Shown here piece after piece: positions 53,002-60,875 of a stretch of 64,000 nt of DNA. Where the stretch lies: positions 1 to 64,000 of the forward strand of contig CAZWLN010000005.1 in NCBI GenBank assembly GCA_964634885.1, written 5' to 3'. The position numbers and the translations under genes are program-made. The notes beneath the pieces were generated by a model. The model did no database searches and had not been told where the DNA came from. It saw nothing but the letters and a program-made list of their open reading frames with translations. This DNA comes from DAINRZ01 sp964634885. Lineage in GTDB: Bacteria > Bacteroidota > Ignavibacteria > Kapaibacteriales > UBA2268. Each line of letters begins with the position of its first letter. Position 1 is the first letter of the stretch.

Positions 53002-54255
53002 ATGAGACTCAAACTTTTGGTTCTAACAACATTTGTGTCTGCGTTTGTACTGTCGCAGTCCTGCTTTGCCGACGACATCGTCTGGACGAAGTACACTCAC
53101 TACATTACCAGGCTGCAGTTTAACAACGACGACAGCAAAATACTCACTGTCGGGGAGGGCGGCATCATCATCTTCAACAGTTCCGACGGAAGCCAGGTTA
53201 AGCAATTGCCTGGAAAAGGCGTTTATAGTGATGGCTACAGCGATGACGGTTCATTAATTTATATCTCACATCTAAACAGTACCGAACACTACATCGACAT
53301 ATTCGACTCGCAAACCTACGACAGTCTAAAAAGGATTGAATTGCCGGAAATAGTAGGTAACTATGGAATTAATCTATCGCCTGATAATAAGACAATAGCA
53401 GTGAGTGGAAAAGAAGATATGTATTTTGTCGATTATGAAACGGGCACAATAAAAAAACACCTTACAAAATTTGGCGATGAGACAAGGAAAATTAGTCTTG
53501 GCAATGAATTTCCATTTACAAAAGACGGTAAATATATTGTAATAACCTTGGCTGATCCTGTTAAAGGCGAGTACGGAAGACTAATGTTTATTAATACAGA
53601 AACATATAATGCAGATTACAGTAATGACTATGGCTGGAAAGGCGGAATATCTTTAAATAACGATGGTAGCCTTATTGCTTATGGTACAAGCGAAGAAGGC
53701 CAGGCTGTTACCGTCATGAACACCCAGACTCACGAGATAGTCGGGCAGATTCCGGGCAATGCCGGTTGGGTTACAAGCATGGTTTTCTCTCCGGACGGTC
53801 AGTATCTGGCGGTTTCAGACCTTGAGTATAATACAAAAATCTATAGTACAAATAATTGGTCTTTAATACGTAATTATACACCCGGAAGAGCATTTTCCAG
53901 CATTGATATTAGTAGTAACAATAAATATTTGTTAGGTGGAATAGGTCAGATTATACAACTATTTAATTTTCAGACAACAGGTATTACTGACGAAAATGAA
54001 GCAGTTCAAACCATCTTTCCTAACCCAACAAGCAATTTGATTACTTTAAGTTTCAATTTGCCTGTATGCGCCAATTTGAGTTTCAACCTTTACGACATGA
54101 CAGGTGTTTTGGTTGAGGCGCTTAAAACCGGGACTTATGAGACGGGAACAGTGGAGGAAAACCTGTATTTAAACAACATAGCAAACGGAACATATTACCT
54201 GAAAATCGAATCCTCACAATTCAATAAAACTTTTAAAATATTAATTGAAAAGTAA
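53002..54255 (+). CDS. Secreted WD40 repeat protein with T9SS sorting domain
   Basis: 417 residues. Signal peptide to about 23 (CFA-DDI). WD40-like repeats with LQFNNDDSKILTVGEGG, LSPDNKTIAVSG, FSPDGQYLAVSD and SSNNKYLLGG make up residues about 30-330. The last 85 residues are a type A T9SS domain: IFPNPTSNLITLSFN, LYDMTGVLVEA, ANGTYYLKIESS, KTFKILIEK. A GGAGG lies 10 bases before the ATG. Intermediate base composition. It is followed 10 bases later by a 40-residue peptide gene and then a strong terminator, so it heads a short operon. Confidence 0.8.
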   Translation: MRLKLLVLTTFVSAFVLSQSCFADDIVWTKYTHYITRLQFNNDDSKILTVGEGGIIIFNSSDGSQVKQLPGKGVYSDGYSDDGSLIYISHLNSTEHYIDIFDSQTYDSLKRIELPEIVGNYGINLSPDNKTIAVSGKEDMYFVDYETGTIKKHLTKFGDETRKISLGNEFPFTKDGKYIVITLADPVKGEYGRLMFINTETYNADYSNDYGWKGGISLNNDGSLIAYGTSEEGQAVTVMNTQTHEIVGQIPGNAGWVTSMVFSPDGQYLAVSDLEYNTKIYSTNNWSLIRNYTPGRAFSSIDISSNNKYLLGGIGQIIQLFNFQTTGITDENEAVQTIFPNPTSNLITLSFNLPVCANLSFNLYDMTGVLVEALKTGTYETGTVEENLYLNNIANGTYYLKIESSQFNKTFKILIEK

Positions 54256-54265
54256 GGAGATTAGA

Positions 54266-54388
54266 ATGAAGAAAATAATCATAACTCTCGCCATGATATT
54301 TTCATGTTTAGCAGTCTATTGCGAGGATTTTGAACCAACAGCCCACCCCCTCAATCAGGCGTTTGATCCTTACCGGACAAACGGTTAA
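54266..54388 (+). CDS. Small secreted peptide (40 residues)
   Basis: ATG at 54266, TAA at 54386-54388, 40 residues: a signal sequence of about 17-19 residues (MKKIIITLAMIFSCLAVYC) followed by an acidic, Pro/Asn-rich tail ending PYRTNG. A near-perfect AAGGAG stands 7 bases before the ATG, unusual in this genome where most starts have no clear site, which makes translation plausible. It lies between a T9SS protein gene and its terminator. It has no known relative that I recognise. Confidence 0.6.
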   Translation: MKKIIITLAMIFSCLAVYCEDFEPTAHPLNQAFDPYRTNG

Positions 54389-54453
54389 TTAAAGAAGTGG
54401 GAAAACCAACGTTGGAAAAAGTAATAATCACCTGATAAAAAACAGTATCAATG

Positions 54454-54493
54454 AAACCTTCCGGCATCGACTGCTGCCGGAAGGTTTCTTTTT
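54454..54493 (+). terminator. Strong rho-independent terminator with REP-like stem
   Basis: AAACCTTCCGGCA and TGCCGGAAGGTTT form a 13-bp perfect stem around an 8-base loop, followed by CTTTTT. It ends the WD40 operon. The stem shares AACCTTCCG/CGGAAGGTT with the palindrome at 59870-59902. Confidence 0.85.
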
Positions 54494-54534
54494 ACCGCGC
54501 CGGAGACAGTGCCAACCCGCCGGGCAAGATACTC

Positions 54535-56019
54535 CTACCTTTGCAACAGTACCTTGCAGTAGTAATATTTGCCGAGGAAGCGGCTGGTGACGATGTAAAC
54601 GCCGTCAGGCAGATTGTCCATATCGATCCCGATTGAGCTGCCGCTCTGCTCAATTCCAACCCTGTCGCTTACATTCGTTCCGGTTATGTCGAAAACCTCC
54701 GGCCGCACGGGGTCAGCACTGCCGGGAATCGTGTTCAGCCTGATTCCGTTGCGCGTATAGAACATGACAATCGGGCAGGAATCCGTTTGTTCGACAACGG
54801 TTGACGATTCTTTGACGGTAATTGTGAAGTTCGTTTTCACCTTGAAAGTACCGTCGTCCACAGTAACGGTAACGCTGCTTGAGCCGGTTTTGTTCGCTGC
54901 CGGTGTGATCTTCATCGTCCTGTCGGTGCCGCTGCCTTCGAGCCTGATGTTGTCGAGTGGTATGAGCGTCTTTGACAGTGGGTTGACGGTAATGCTCAGA
55001 TCTGCCGGGTCCTCGTCATCGACCTGGAAATTGATTGTGACTTCCTTACCGGGTTCTGCTGTCATGTCCTCAATTTCCGATATGACAGGCGGGTAATTGT
55101 CGATGGCGGTGAAATAGCTCAGGTTTTCTTTGTAAACACCATTGTTGGCGGTACCGACCAGGATCATGTCCCCGTAGATGTCCACGGCGGAGATCTTTTT
55201 TTCGGGAAGCCCCGTGTTGTATGCTATCCAGCTTTTCCCGCCGTTGCCGGAGAAAAAGAAGCCGTCGCTGTCAGTGCCGGCAAAAAGCAGGCTGCCGTGT
55301 GTGACAATTCTCCTGACGCTTGTCCCTGACAGGTAAGTGGGCAATTCTGTCCAGGTCCCTCCGAGGTCTGTTGTCCTGAAAAGCCCATTGTCGGTACCCG
55401 CATAGAGCATGGTGCCGCTGAAACACAACGTTTGAACGGCGTAGCCATTCAAATTGCCTGTCATATCGTTCCATTTGTTGGCCATACGATAGTAAACCGA
55501 CTTGCCGTTGGAAGCAAAAATGATGCTTTCATTGCCTGCAAGACACTCGACCGATTGATCCGGCAGTCCGAAAGAATACCATGATTTGCCGTTGTTGTCG
55601 GAAGCCATTACACCGCTGTAACATCCGAGGTAAATCCTGCCGGCCTGCTCCATGAGGGAATAGACGTCGAAAACGTCGCTGCCCAGGTTACAGTGAATCC
55701 AGTTGAGGCCTTTGTCGGTAGTGTAGTATGCGCCGCCTCCGGAAGTACCGGCAACGACACTGCTGCCGACAACTTCAACGGCCATTACCATTGTACAGTT
55801 CATGCCGGATGTGCGCTTTGTCCACGTGGCGCCTTTGTCCGGCGAATAGTACAGGCCTTCGACGGTTGCTGCGTAGAGGTTGTCCCCTTCCGCTGCCACT
55901 TTGCGTACAACTCTTGCCGACGGGCAACTGCCCAGTTTTGACCAGTCAGCGTAAAGGCTGCTCACGGTAAATGTTGCTATTACTGATAACAAGAAGAAAA
56001 ATCTGATTTTCATAATCAC
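54535..56019 (-). CDS. Secreted BNR-repeat/Ig-like protein with T9SS sorting domain
   Basis: 494 residues with a signal peptide (about 1-23, ending LYA-DWS). Asp-box repeats of the photosystem-stability/BNR type (YSPDKGATWTKR, TTDKGLNWIHC, DNNGKSWYSFG, GNGGKSWIAYN) give a propeller over about 30-310. One Ig/cadherin-like domain (about 325-415) follows, with NYPPVISEIEDMTAEPGKEV and ITVDDGTFKVKTNFTITV. The C-terminal sorting domain ends PDGVYIVTSRFLGKYYYCKVLLQR. Probably surface-displayed. Function unknown. Confidence 0.78.
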   Translation of the reverse strand: MIMKIRFFFLLSVIATFTVSSLYADWSKLGSCPSARVVRKVAAEGDNLYAATVEGLYYSPDKGATWTKRTSGMNCTMVMAVEVVGSSVVAGTSGGGAYYTTDKGLNWIHCNLGSDVFDVYSLMEQAGRIYLGCYSGVMASDNNGKSWYSFGLPDQSVECLAGNESIIFASNGKSVYYRMANKWNDMTGNLNGYAVQTLCFSGTMLYAGTDNGLFRTTDLGGTWTELPTYLSGTSVRRIVTHGSLLFAGTDSDGFFFSGNGGKSWIAYNTGLPEKKISAVDIYGDMILVGTANNGVYKENLSYFTAIDNYPPVISEIEDMTAEPGKEVTINFQVDDEDPADLSITVNPLSKTLIPLDNIRLEGSGTDRTMKITPAANKTGSSSVTVTVDDGTFKVKTNFTITVKESSTVVEQTDSCPIVMFYTRNGIRLNTIPGSADPVRPEVFDITGTNVSDRVGIEQSGSSIGIDMDNLPDGVYIVTSRFLGKYYYCKVLLQR

Positions 56020-56243
56020 TCCATATATTAACGAAACTGGAATTCTTATTTATATCAGACATGACATACTCAATCTGAAACCGGGCAGGCTGCGTAAGAC
56101 TTTGCAGGTTCCCGGATATGTCAGGTACCGGTTCGTAATTGGCCGGTCCGTCTTTGAATAAAAAAAGTTTATTGTAAAGAACATCTCTCTTTATACATAG
56201 ACTGCAAAACCGGGTAAAAAGTTACACAGAATTTTAATAAATG

Positions 56244-56280
56244 AAAAAAAGCCGTTTGAGTCATAGCCCAAACGGCTTTT
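56244..56280. terminator. Bidirectional rho-independent terminator
   Basis: AAAAGCCGTTTG and CAAACGGCTTTT form a 12-bp stem with a 9-base loop; A/T tracts flank both ends. It lies 18 bases beyond the stop of the minus-strand HMA gene. Confidence 0.8.
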
Positions 56281-56297
56281 CATAGAATGTATGCCGG

Positions 56298-56657
56298 TTA
56301 ATTCCCGTGCCCGCCTTTTTTGCAGCACTTCGGAAGTTTGTTGTAAGCCTTTGGATTGGCAGGCATCCCGTCTGCGTCGTAACCTGTCTTTGTTACGACT
56401 TTGCGGATGGCGTCGGGGTCGGTCTTGCTTTCGTCGTACTTTACCGTCAATATCTTTGTCTCTAAGCTGAGGTCGGATTCCTTGACGCCTTCGATCTCGT
56501 TCACGGCTTTTTCAATGCGTGTTTTACACATCTCGCACTGGGCCGAAGTCTTGATCTGCACCTCTTTTACGGATTCTGCGCCGAAAGCGGCGGTGGTCAA
56601 TGCAAACAGGGTCAGCAATGCTGCTGCTGCCAGGTTTGTTAAGCTGATTTTCCTCAT
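56298..56657 (-). CDS. Periplasmic heavy-metal-associated (HMA) domain protein
   Basis: 119 residues. Signal peptide to about 27 (AFGA-ESV). One HMA domain (about 30-95) with the CxxC motif as CEMC in SAQCEMCKTRIEKAV, and TGYDADG at its end, as in copper chaperones of the CopZ/MerP type. The C terminus adds KCCKKGGHGN, a second Cys/His metal site. It could bind copper, mercury or other soft metals in the periplasm; the exact metal cannot be read from sequence. It is 130 bases downstream of the TonB receptor gene and probably acts with it. Confidence 0.88.
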   Translation of the reverse strand: MRKISLTNLAAAALLTLFALTTAAFGAESVKEVQIKTSAQCEMCKTRIEKAVNEIEGVKESDLSLETKILTVKYDESKTDPDAIRKVVTKTGYDADGMPANPKAYNKLPKCCKKGGHGN

Positions 56658-56789
56658 TTCGATTCTCCTTATTTTTAAATAAAAAATATGTGACTATTTT
56701 ACTCTGTAATGGCAACATTCCGGCAATTTGTGCTGATTATTGATTCCATGTTGTTTCTCCCCGCTCTGTTGCCCCTGATCATATATGGA

Positions 56790-59039
56790 TTATTGAATAC
56801 TATATCTTATACCTAAGTAAATGACTCTTCCGATGACCGGCCCCCAGACCATTGCACTCTCGAAATAATCGCTCCCGGGATTATCCCACGACAGAATGGT
56901 TTCTTTCTGGGTATAGTCCGTAATGTTTTCAATACCCAGATAAGCGTCGAAGTTGCCGAAGCGTTTGGTAATCTGTGTGTGAAGCATCAGGAAGGCCGGG
57001 AAAGTGCTTCCCCAGTTAGACTTGCTGTTTACTGCCGGGAGGGAATCGAGCGGAGTGAGCCTCCCGCTTCCGTTGTATTCGGCAGTGAAATCAAAGTTCC
57101 ATCCTTCGTCTTCCAGGGACCAGGAGACATTGAAAAATCCCTTTTCCCTGCTCTGGAAAGGCTTGTCCACCAATTTGCCGTCGATTGTCATTTTTACGTC
57201 GTTCAGTCTGTAAGCGGCAGTCAGCACAAGGCCGATGATTGGTTCCGTCGAAAGGTCAACCTGGAAGCTGTTTGAGTAGGATTTGCCTTTAAGGTTGTAG
57301 ATATGCATCTCAGTCTGGCTGTGTTCCATATCCATTATTACCTGGTTCCGGAATTCAGTACGGTAGAATTCCGAATTAAGGTCGAAGTACATATTGAACA
57401 GGTTGAATTGAAGTGTCGTATTCAGGCCGTAGTTCCACGCTTCCTCCGGTTTCAGTTTCTCATCCATGAACATCTTCCGTGAGCTTGCAAACATGCCGAT
57501 CTCTTCGGCGTGAATGTTCGATGTCCTGTAACCTTTGCCGGCCGAAGCGCGGATGGAATTGAATTCGTCGAACTGGTACTGGACGTGGAACCTCGGAGTA
57601 ATGAACGTCTTGTAAATGTTCGGGAAGTCGGTACGGATGCCACCCATTAATGTCAGCTTGTCGAAACCCGTGTATGTATATTCGAAGAAAGCCCCCGGTA
57701 TCGATTCCATCTTAGGCTCGAAGATCGGCTTTGTCTTGCCGATGGGCTGAACGTTCTCGATAATGTTGTCCCAGGAGTAACTCAAACCGGTATTGAATTT
57801 ATGGGTTGAATCGAACAGTTCCGACTGGTACACGACTTTAGCATAGACAGAGTTCTGCTCGCCGTTGTACAGCGCTTTGTCCCAGTATGATTCCACTTTA
57901 TAATGGCTTGCCATCAGGACAGTGCCGAGGCTTTTGTATGTCTCTCCCGGAAAGATGAAACCGTTTTTTGTAAGCGCCTCGAATTTCCTCGATATTATCT
58001 GCATGCCGTACAGATCAGGGCTGCGGTCGTCCCAGTAGCCTGTTTGTCCCCCTCTTTTTTCGTCGTAAAGCGCCTTCAGCATCGTTTGTGATATCCACGA
58101 GCCGTCGTTGTAAGTCCATCTGTCCATTATGTTGATTTGCTTGGAAAGCGGCTTGTCGAGGAACCCGTCTTTGTTATTGTCGAACTTAGACTGGTTCATG
58201 CTGGCGTGAGCGAAAAGCATGGTACTCAGTTCGTCGTTCAGTTTCAGGGCCGATGTTGCGTTTGCCTCGAACCTGCCTAACTGGTTGGCATAGGCATTGA
58301 AAAAGAAAGGGCCGCTGTCCGTCGGCTTTTTATACTCGATGTTTATCTGTCCGCTGATGGATTCGAAGCCGGTGGAAACGGAGGCAAGGCCCTTTGACAC
58401 CTGTATCGACTCCATCCAGGGGCCGGGGATATACTCGAGGCCGAGGTTAGCCTGAAGGCCCCTGAGAGCCGGAACCTGCTCGTTCATCATCTGTATATAG
58501 ACTCCCTGGAGCCCCAGCAGTTGTATCTGCTTAGCCCCGGTAACGGCGTTGGTGAACGAGACATCGACCGACGGGCTTGTCTGGAAGCTCTCGGACAGGT
58601 TGCAGCATGCTGCTTTCTGCAGGCCCCTGGTAGTGATTGTCTCGGATTTGATTACTGCTGTGGATATCTGCCTTTCTTCCTGCCTGCCGGTAACGGTTAT
58701 CGTATTTGTCGTCAGCTCCGACAGCAGTTCGATCTTCAGGATGCTGTCGGTGCCGTTTACCTCGACGGTATCCTTCCTGTAACCGATATAGGTTACCAGA
58801 ATTGTGCTGCTGCCGGGAACGGCCTTCAGCGTAAATTTCCCGTTTTCATCCGTCAGCACTCCTGTTTTTGTATCAAGCCACTGAACGGATGCGTTTACAA
58901 GGGGGGATTTTTTCCCGTCCGGCTCCACGCCGGTAACGAGGCCCCTTACTTCTTTCGCAGCAGCCGGAGATGACGGCAACAGGAAGGCGGAAGATGTTAG
59001 CAGCAACAAAAAATAATGTTTTATTTTCATTGTTTTCAA
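56790..59039 (-). CDS. TonB-dependent outer-membrane receptor
   Basis: 749 residues. Signal peptide to about 28. Residues about 30-108 are a carboxypeptidase-regulatory-like domain (TGVLTDENGKFTLKAVPGSS, VTYIGYRKDTVEV). The plug starts near 115 (NTITVTGRQEERQIST), with CCNLSESFQTSPSVDVSF at about 145-162 and GLQGVYIQMMNEQVPALRG. The 22-strand barrel occupies the rest, ending LGIRYSIQ. The Cys pair in the plug and the neighbouring HMA and Cys/His-rich genes suggest a metal or metallophore substrate, which is an inference. Upstream of it lies a 100-base region and the Cys/His-rich gene. Confidence 0.9.
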   Translation of the reverse strand: MKTMKIKHYFLLLLTSSAFLLPSSPAAAKEVRGLVTGVEPDGKKSPLVNASVQWLDTKTGVLTDENGKFTLKAVPGSSTILVTYIGYRKDTVEVNGTDSILKIELLSELTTNTITVTGRQEERQISTAVIKSETITTRGLQKAACCNLSESFQTSPSVDVSFTNAVTGAKQIQLLGLQGVYIQMMNEQVPALRGLQANLGLEYIPGPWMESIQVSKGLASVSTGFESISGQINIEYKKPTDSGPFFFNAYANQLGRFEANATSALKLNDELSTMLFAHASMNQSKFDNNKDGFLDKPLSKQINIMDRWTYNDGSWISQTMLKALYDEKRGGQTGYWDDRSPDLYGMQIISRKFEALTKNGFIFPGETYKSLGTVLMASHYKVESYWDKALYNGEQNSVYAKVVYQSELFDSTHKFNTGLSYSWDNIIENVQPIGKTKPIFEPKMESIPGAFFEYTYTGFDKLTLMGGIRTDFPNIYKTFITPRFHVQYQFDEFNSIRASAGKGYRTSNIHAEEIGMFASSRKMFMDEKLKPEEAWNYGLNTTLQFNLFNMYFDLNSEFYRTEFRNQVIMDMEHSQTEMHIYNLKGKSYSNSFQVDLSTEPIIGLVLTAAYRLNDVKMTIDGKLVDKPFQSREKGFFNVSWSLEDEGWNFDFTAEYNGSGRLTPLDSLPAVNSKSNWGSTFPAFLMLHTQITKRFGNFDAYLGIENITDYTQKETILSWDNPGSDYFESAMVWGPVIGRVIYLGIRYSIQ

Positions 59040-59141
59040 CCTTATTACTTATAAAATTCATTGTTCGGCTGTAAACATTGCAGCCAAAAAACAAAATGAC
59101 CCATGCCCGCCAATTAACAGGGCACAGAGTAACAGGGTTGT

Positions 59142-59750
59142 CTATGAACCGGAGGAAGCGTAATGGATGAAAGAAACGATATGTTCGGCAATTAACCGGC
59201 AGTCGGGTTTGGGTATCTTCTGCCTTGCGTACTTAAAAAGTTCAACCGAATCTGTGGTACCGGTTAAAGTTGAAACCGGTCCTTCACAATCAATTTTATC
59301 TTTCAGGACTGTATTATCGGTTGCTGCCGGGTAAAAAGCCTCGCCGACGGAGAGGCGCTCAACGTAATTCTTGCAGCAGTTTTCTTTTTCGAGCCTGGGG
59401 CCATTGGCCGGCTGCTGTTGTCCGGGGCTGCAGCAATCCTTCTTTGGCATAGCGCTGCAGGCCTTCGATCCATTTACCGTTTTCAACTCCCTTTCCGGTA
59501 CCGGCTTTTTATGGTGGCAGCAGGAAGGGACAGGCTCTTCTTTTACAGCCATACGAAGCTTAACGGCAGGTGCGGTAACAGCTCCGGCAGCGGGGTGTCC
59601 GCCACAGTCGGCCGTGCCGAAGAGAGAAACGATGTGGACATGTTTCGTTGTGCATATATGATGATTGAAATCGACGCCGATGGCCGACAACGGGAAGGCT
59701 ATCAGTAAAACCACTGCGGCAATATTTATCATACACTTATTCATTGTCAC
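59142..59750 (-). CDS. Cys/His-rich secreted protein, HYC_CC_PP-like
   Basis: 202 residues with a signal peptide (about 1-24, ending SA-IGV). The mature part has HH-x-C near 29-32, SCCHHKK, KKDCCSPG and ENCCKNY clusters, and a Pro-rich linker. This pattern resembles the small HYC_CC_PP family commonly found beside HMA and TonB genes in Bacteroidota; the match is by composition and motif order, not full length. Metal binding in the periplasm is likely. It is 100 bases upstream of the TonB receptor gene, the first gene of the probable cluster. Confidence 0.65.
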   Translation of the reverse strand: MTMNKCMINIAAVVLLIAFPLSAIGVDFNHHICTTKHVHIVSLFGTADCGGHPAAGAVTAPAVKLRMAVKEEPVPSCCHHKKPVPERELKTVNGSKACSAMPKKDCCSPGQQQPANGPRLEKENCCKNYVERLSVGEAFYPAATDNTVLKDKIDCEGPVSTLTGTTDSVELFKYARQKIPKPDCRLIAEHIVSFIHYASSGS

Positions 59751-59869
59751 GGTTTGACGGGAAAACGGGGTGATTATTATAAACCGTACAGGAGCAGTTT
59801 AGAATGAGGTTTTTCTTCTTTTTGACGGACTCTGCCCTGGCAATGGAGTCGATCCCGAATAAACAAATA

Positions 59870-59902
59870 AACCTTCCGATGGTTTGAAACCATCGGAAGG
59901 TT
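59870..59902. repeat. Perfect 15-bp palindrome
   Basis: AACCTTCCGATGGTT-TGA-AACCATCGGAAGGTT, immediately downstream of the duplicated gene end at 59917-59985. On the minus strand it is followed by TATTTG, so it could act as a terminator. It belongs with the AACCTTCCG family. Confidence 0.7.
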
Positions 59903-59916
59903 CGGCAACTTCTGAG

Positions 59917-59985
59917 TTATTTCTCAATTCTTATCCTGGCGTCCACGGCAGTAACATAGTCGGGAGTGCCGGGGAGAGTAAACAT
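59917..59985 (-). pseudogene. Duplicated 3' end of the ADP-forming acetyl-CoA synthetase gene
   Basis: Reads LPGTPDYVTAVDARIRIEK then TAA, the same last 19 residues as the enzyme encoded at 60876-62930 apart from Pro for Leu, with only two or three base differences over about 60 bases. It starts at a fortuitous ATG. It is too short to be functional. Its near identity means a recent duplication. The DinD gene lies between this fragment and the full gene. Confidence 0.85.
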
Positions 59986-60006
59986 AGATTTGGTTCACAT
60001 TCCCGA

Positions 60007-60702
60007 TTACCTATTTGATTTCCTGGCTTTGTTGAGAGCTTTCTTGTCCTCTGTCTCAAGCTGTCTCTGAACTTTCCTGATGTCTTCAGCCGGAGGCAGA
60101 GCTTCGGGTTTGACGCCCCGTTCAATCAACATCTTTCTGACTGCTTCGTTGTTGTCCACATGCTCCGACGTAATGGGGAGTTCGCCCTTCAGGTCCTTTT
60201 CCTGTACATTGTGGCTTGTCAGTTCTGCGGCAAAATCCATTGCCTTAATCGTCAAGAGTGGAAGAAAATCTGCCAGAGGCCTTTTGTTGGGGACGCCGAG
60301 CCTGTTTTTCATTTCCTGTGTCGTATAGCCTCCGAACAAAGCACGGTCGCCCTTTGACCTGATTGAGGCGAATCCTATGTCGTCAACTCCTCTTTCATAG
60401 AGAATGCCTGATAGTTTCTTCTCCGTTTTCGACAGTCTGTCGCGCGCCGACAGACGTGCAATGTCGAGCAGGCGCTTTTCCACGAGTTCCTGTTTTCTCG
60501 TCTGTACGGCAAAGTATGTTTGGGCAAAGGCTATTTCATTCTTTGAGCTGTCGCCGTTCTGTGCAATTAAATAGCAGGCATACCGTGTAAGGGCAATATC
60601 GTCTATCGAACGGCCAGCTCCGGAACCGATCTCCACCATTTTGTTGGTTTCAACGAAATGGTTGTTCATCTTTTGTGTCTTATTAGAAATACAATCAAAC
60701 AA
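60007..60702 (-). CDS. dinD: DinD-like DNA-damage-inducible protein, N-terminally truncated
   Basis: 231 residues (220 from ATG 60669). The sequence EIGSGAGRSIDDIALTRYACYLIAQNGD, AQTYFAVQTRKQEL, TQEMKNRLGVPNKRPLADFL and PITSEHVDNNEAVRKML matches DinD, an SOS-regulated protein that in E. coli inhibits RecA filaments. E. coli DinD is about 274 residues and begins with a Bro-N-like DNA-binding domain; here only its last stretch (HFVETNKMVEIG) remains, and the bases upstream are non-coding in all frames. So about 60 residues are missing at the N terminus, and it may be inactive or act only through the C-terminal domain. It is bracketed by the two copies of the acetyl-CoA synthetase 3' end. Confidence 0.85.
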   Translation of the reverse strand: MFDCISNKTQKMNNHFVETNKMVEIGSGAGRSIDDIALTRYACYLIAQNGDSSKNEIAFAQTYFAVQTRKQELVEKRLLDIARLSARDRLSKTEKKLSGILYERGVDDIGFASIRSKGDRALFGGYTTQEMKNRLGVPNKRPLADFLPLLTIKAMDFAAELTSHNVQEKDLKGELPITSEHVDNNEAVRKMLIERGVKPEALPPAEDIRKVQRQLETEDKKALNKARKSNR

Positions 60703-60816
60703 AATGCAATTTCCAAGCCGTAAATTTAAACAAAACAGAGAAATTTTCCGTGTTTAAATCATAATTTGTTTTGTGCTTTGCCGTTACAATGAAGATTTCC
60801 TATCGGCCACCCACAA

Positions 60817-60850
60817 AAAACCTCCGGAAGGAATTGCCCCTCCGAAGGTT
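60817..60850 (-). terminator. Terminator of the acetyl-CoA synthetase gene
   Basis: AACCTTCGGAGGGGC and TTCCTTCCGGAGGTT pair imperfectly and are followed on the minus strand by TTTTTTG. It is 26 bases beyond the gene's stop codon. Confidence 0.65.
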
Positions 60851-60875
60851 AGAATACATGGGAAACCCTCTGTTA

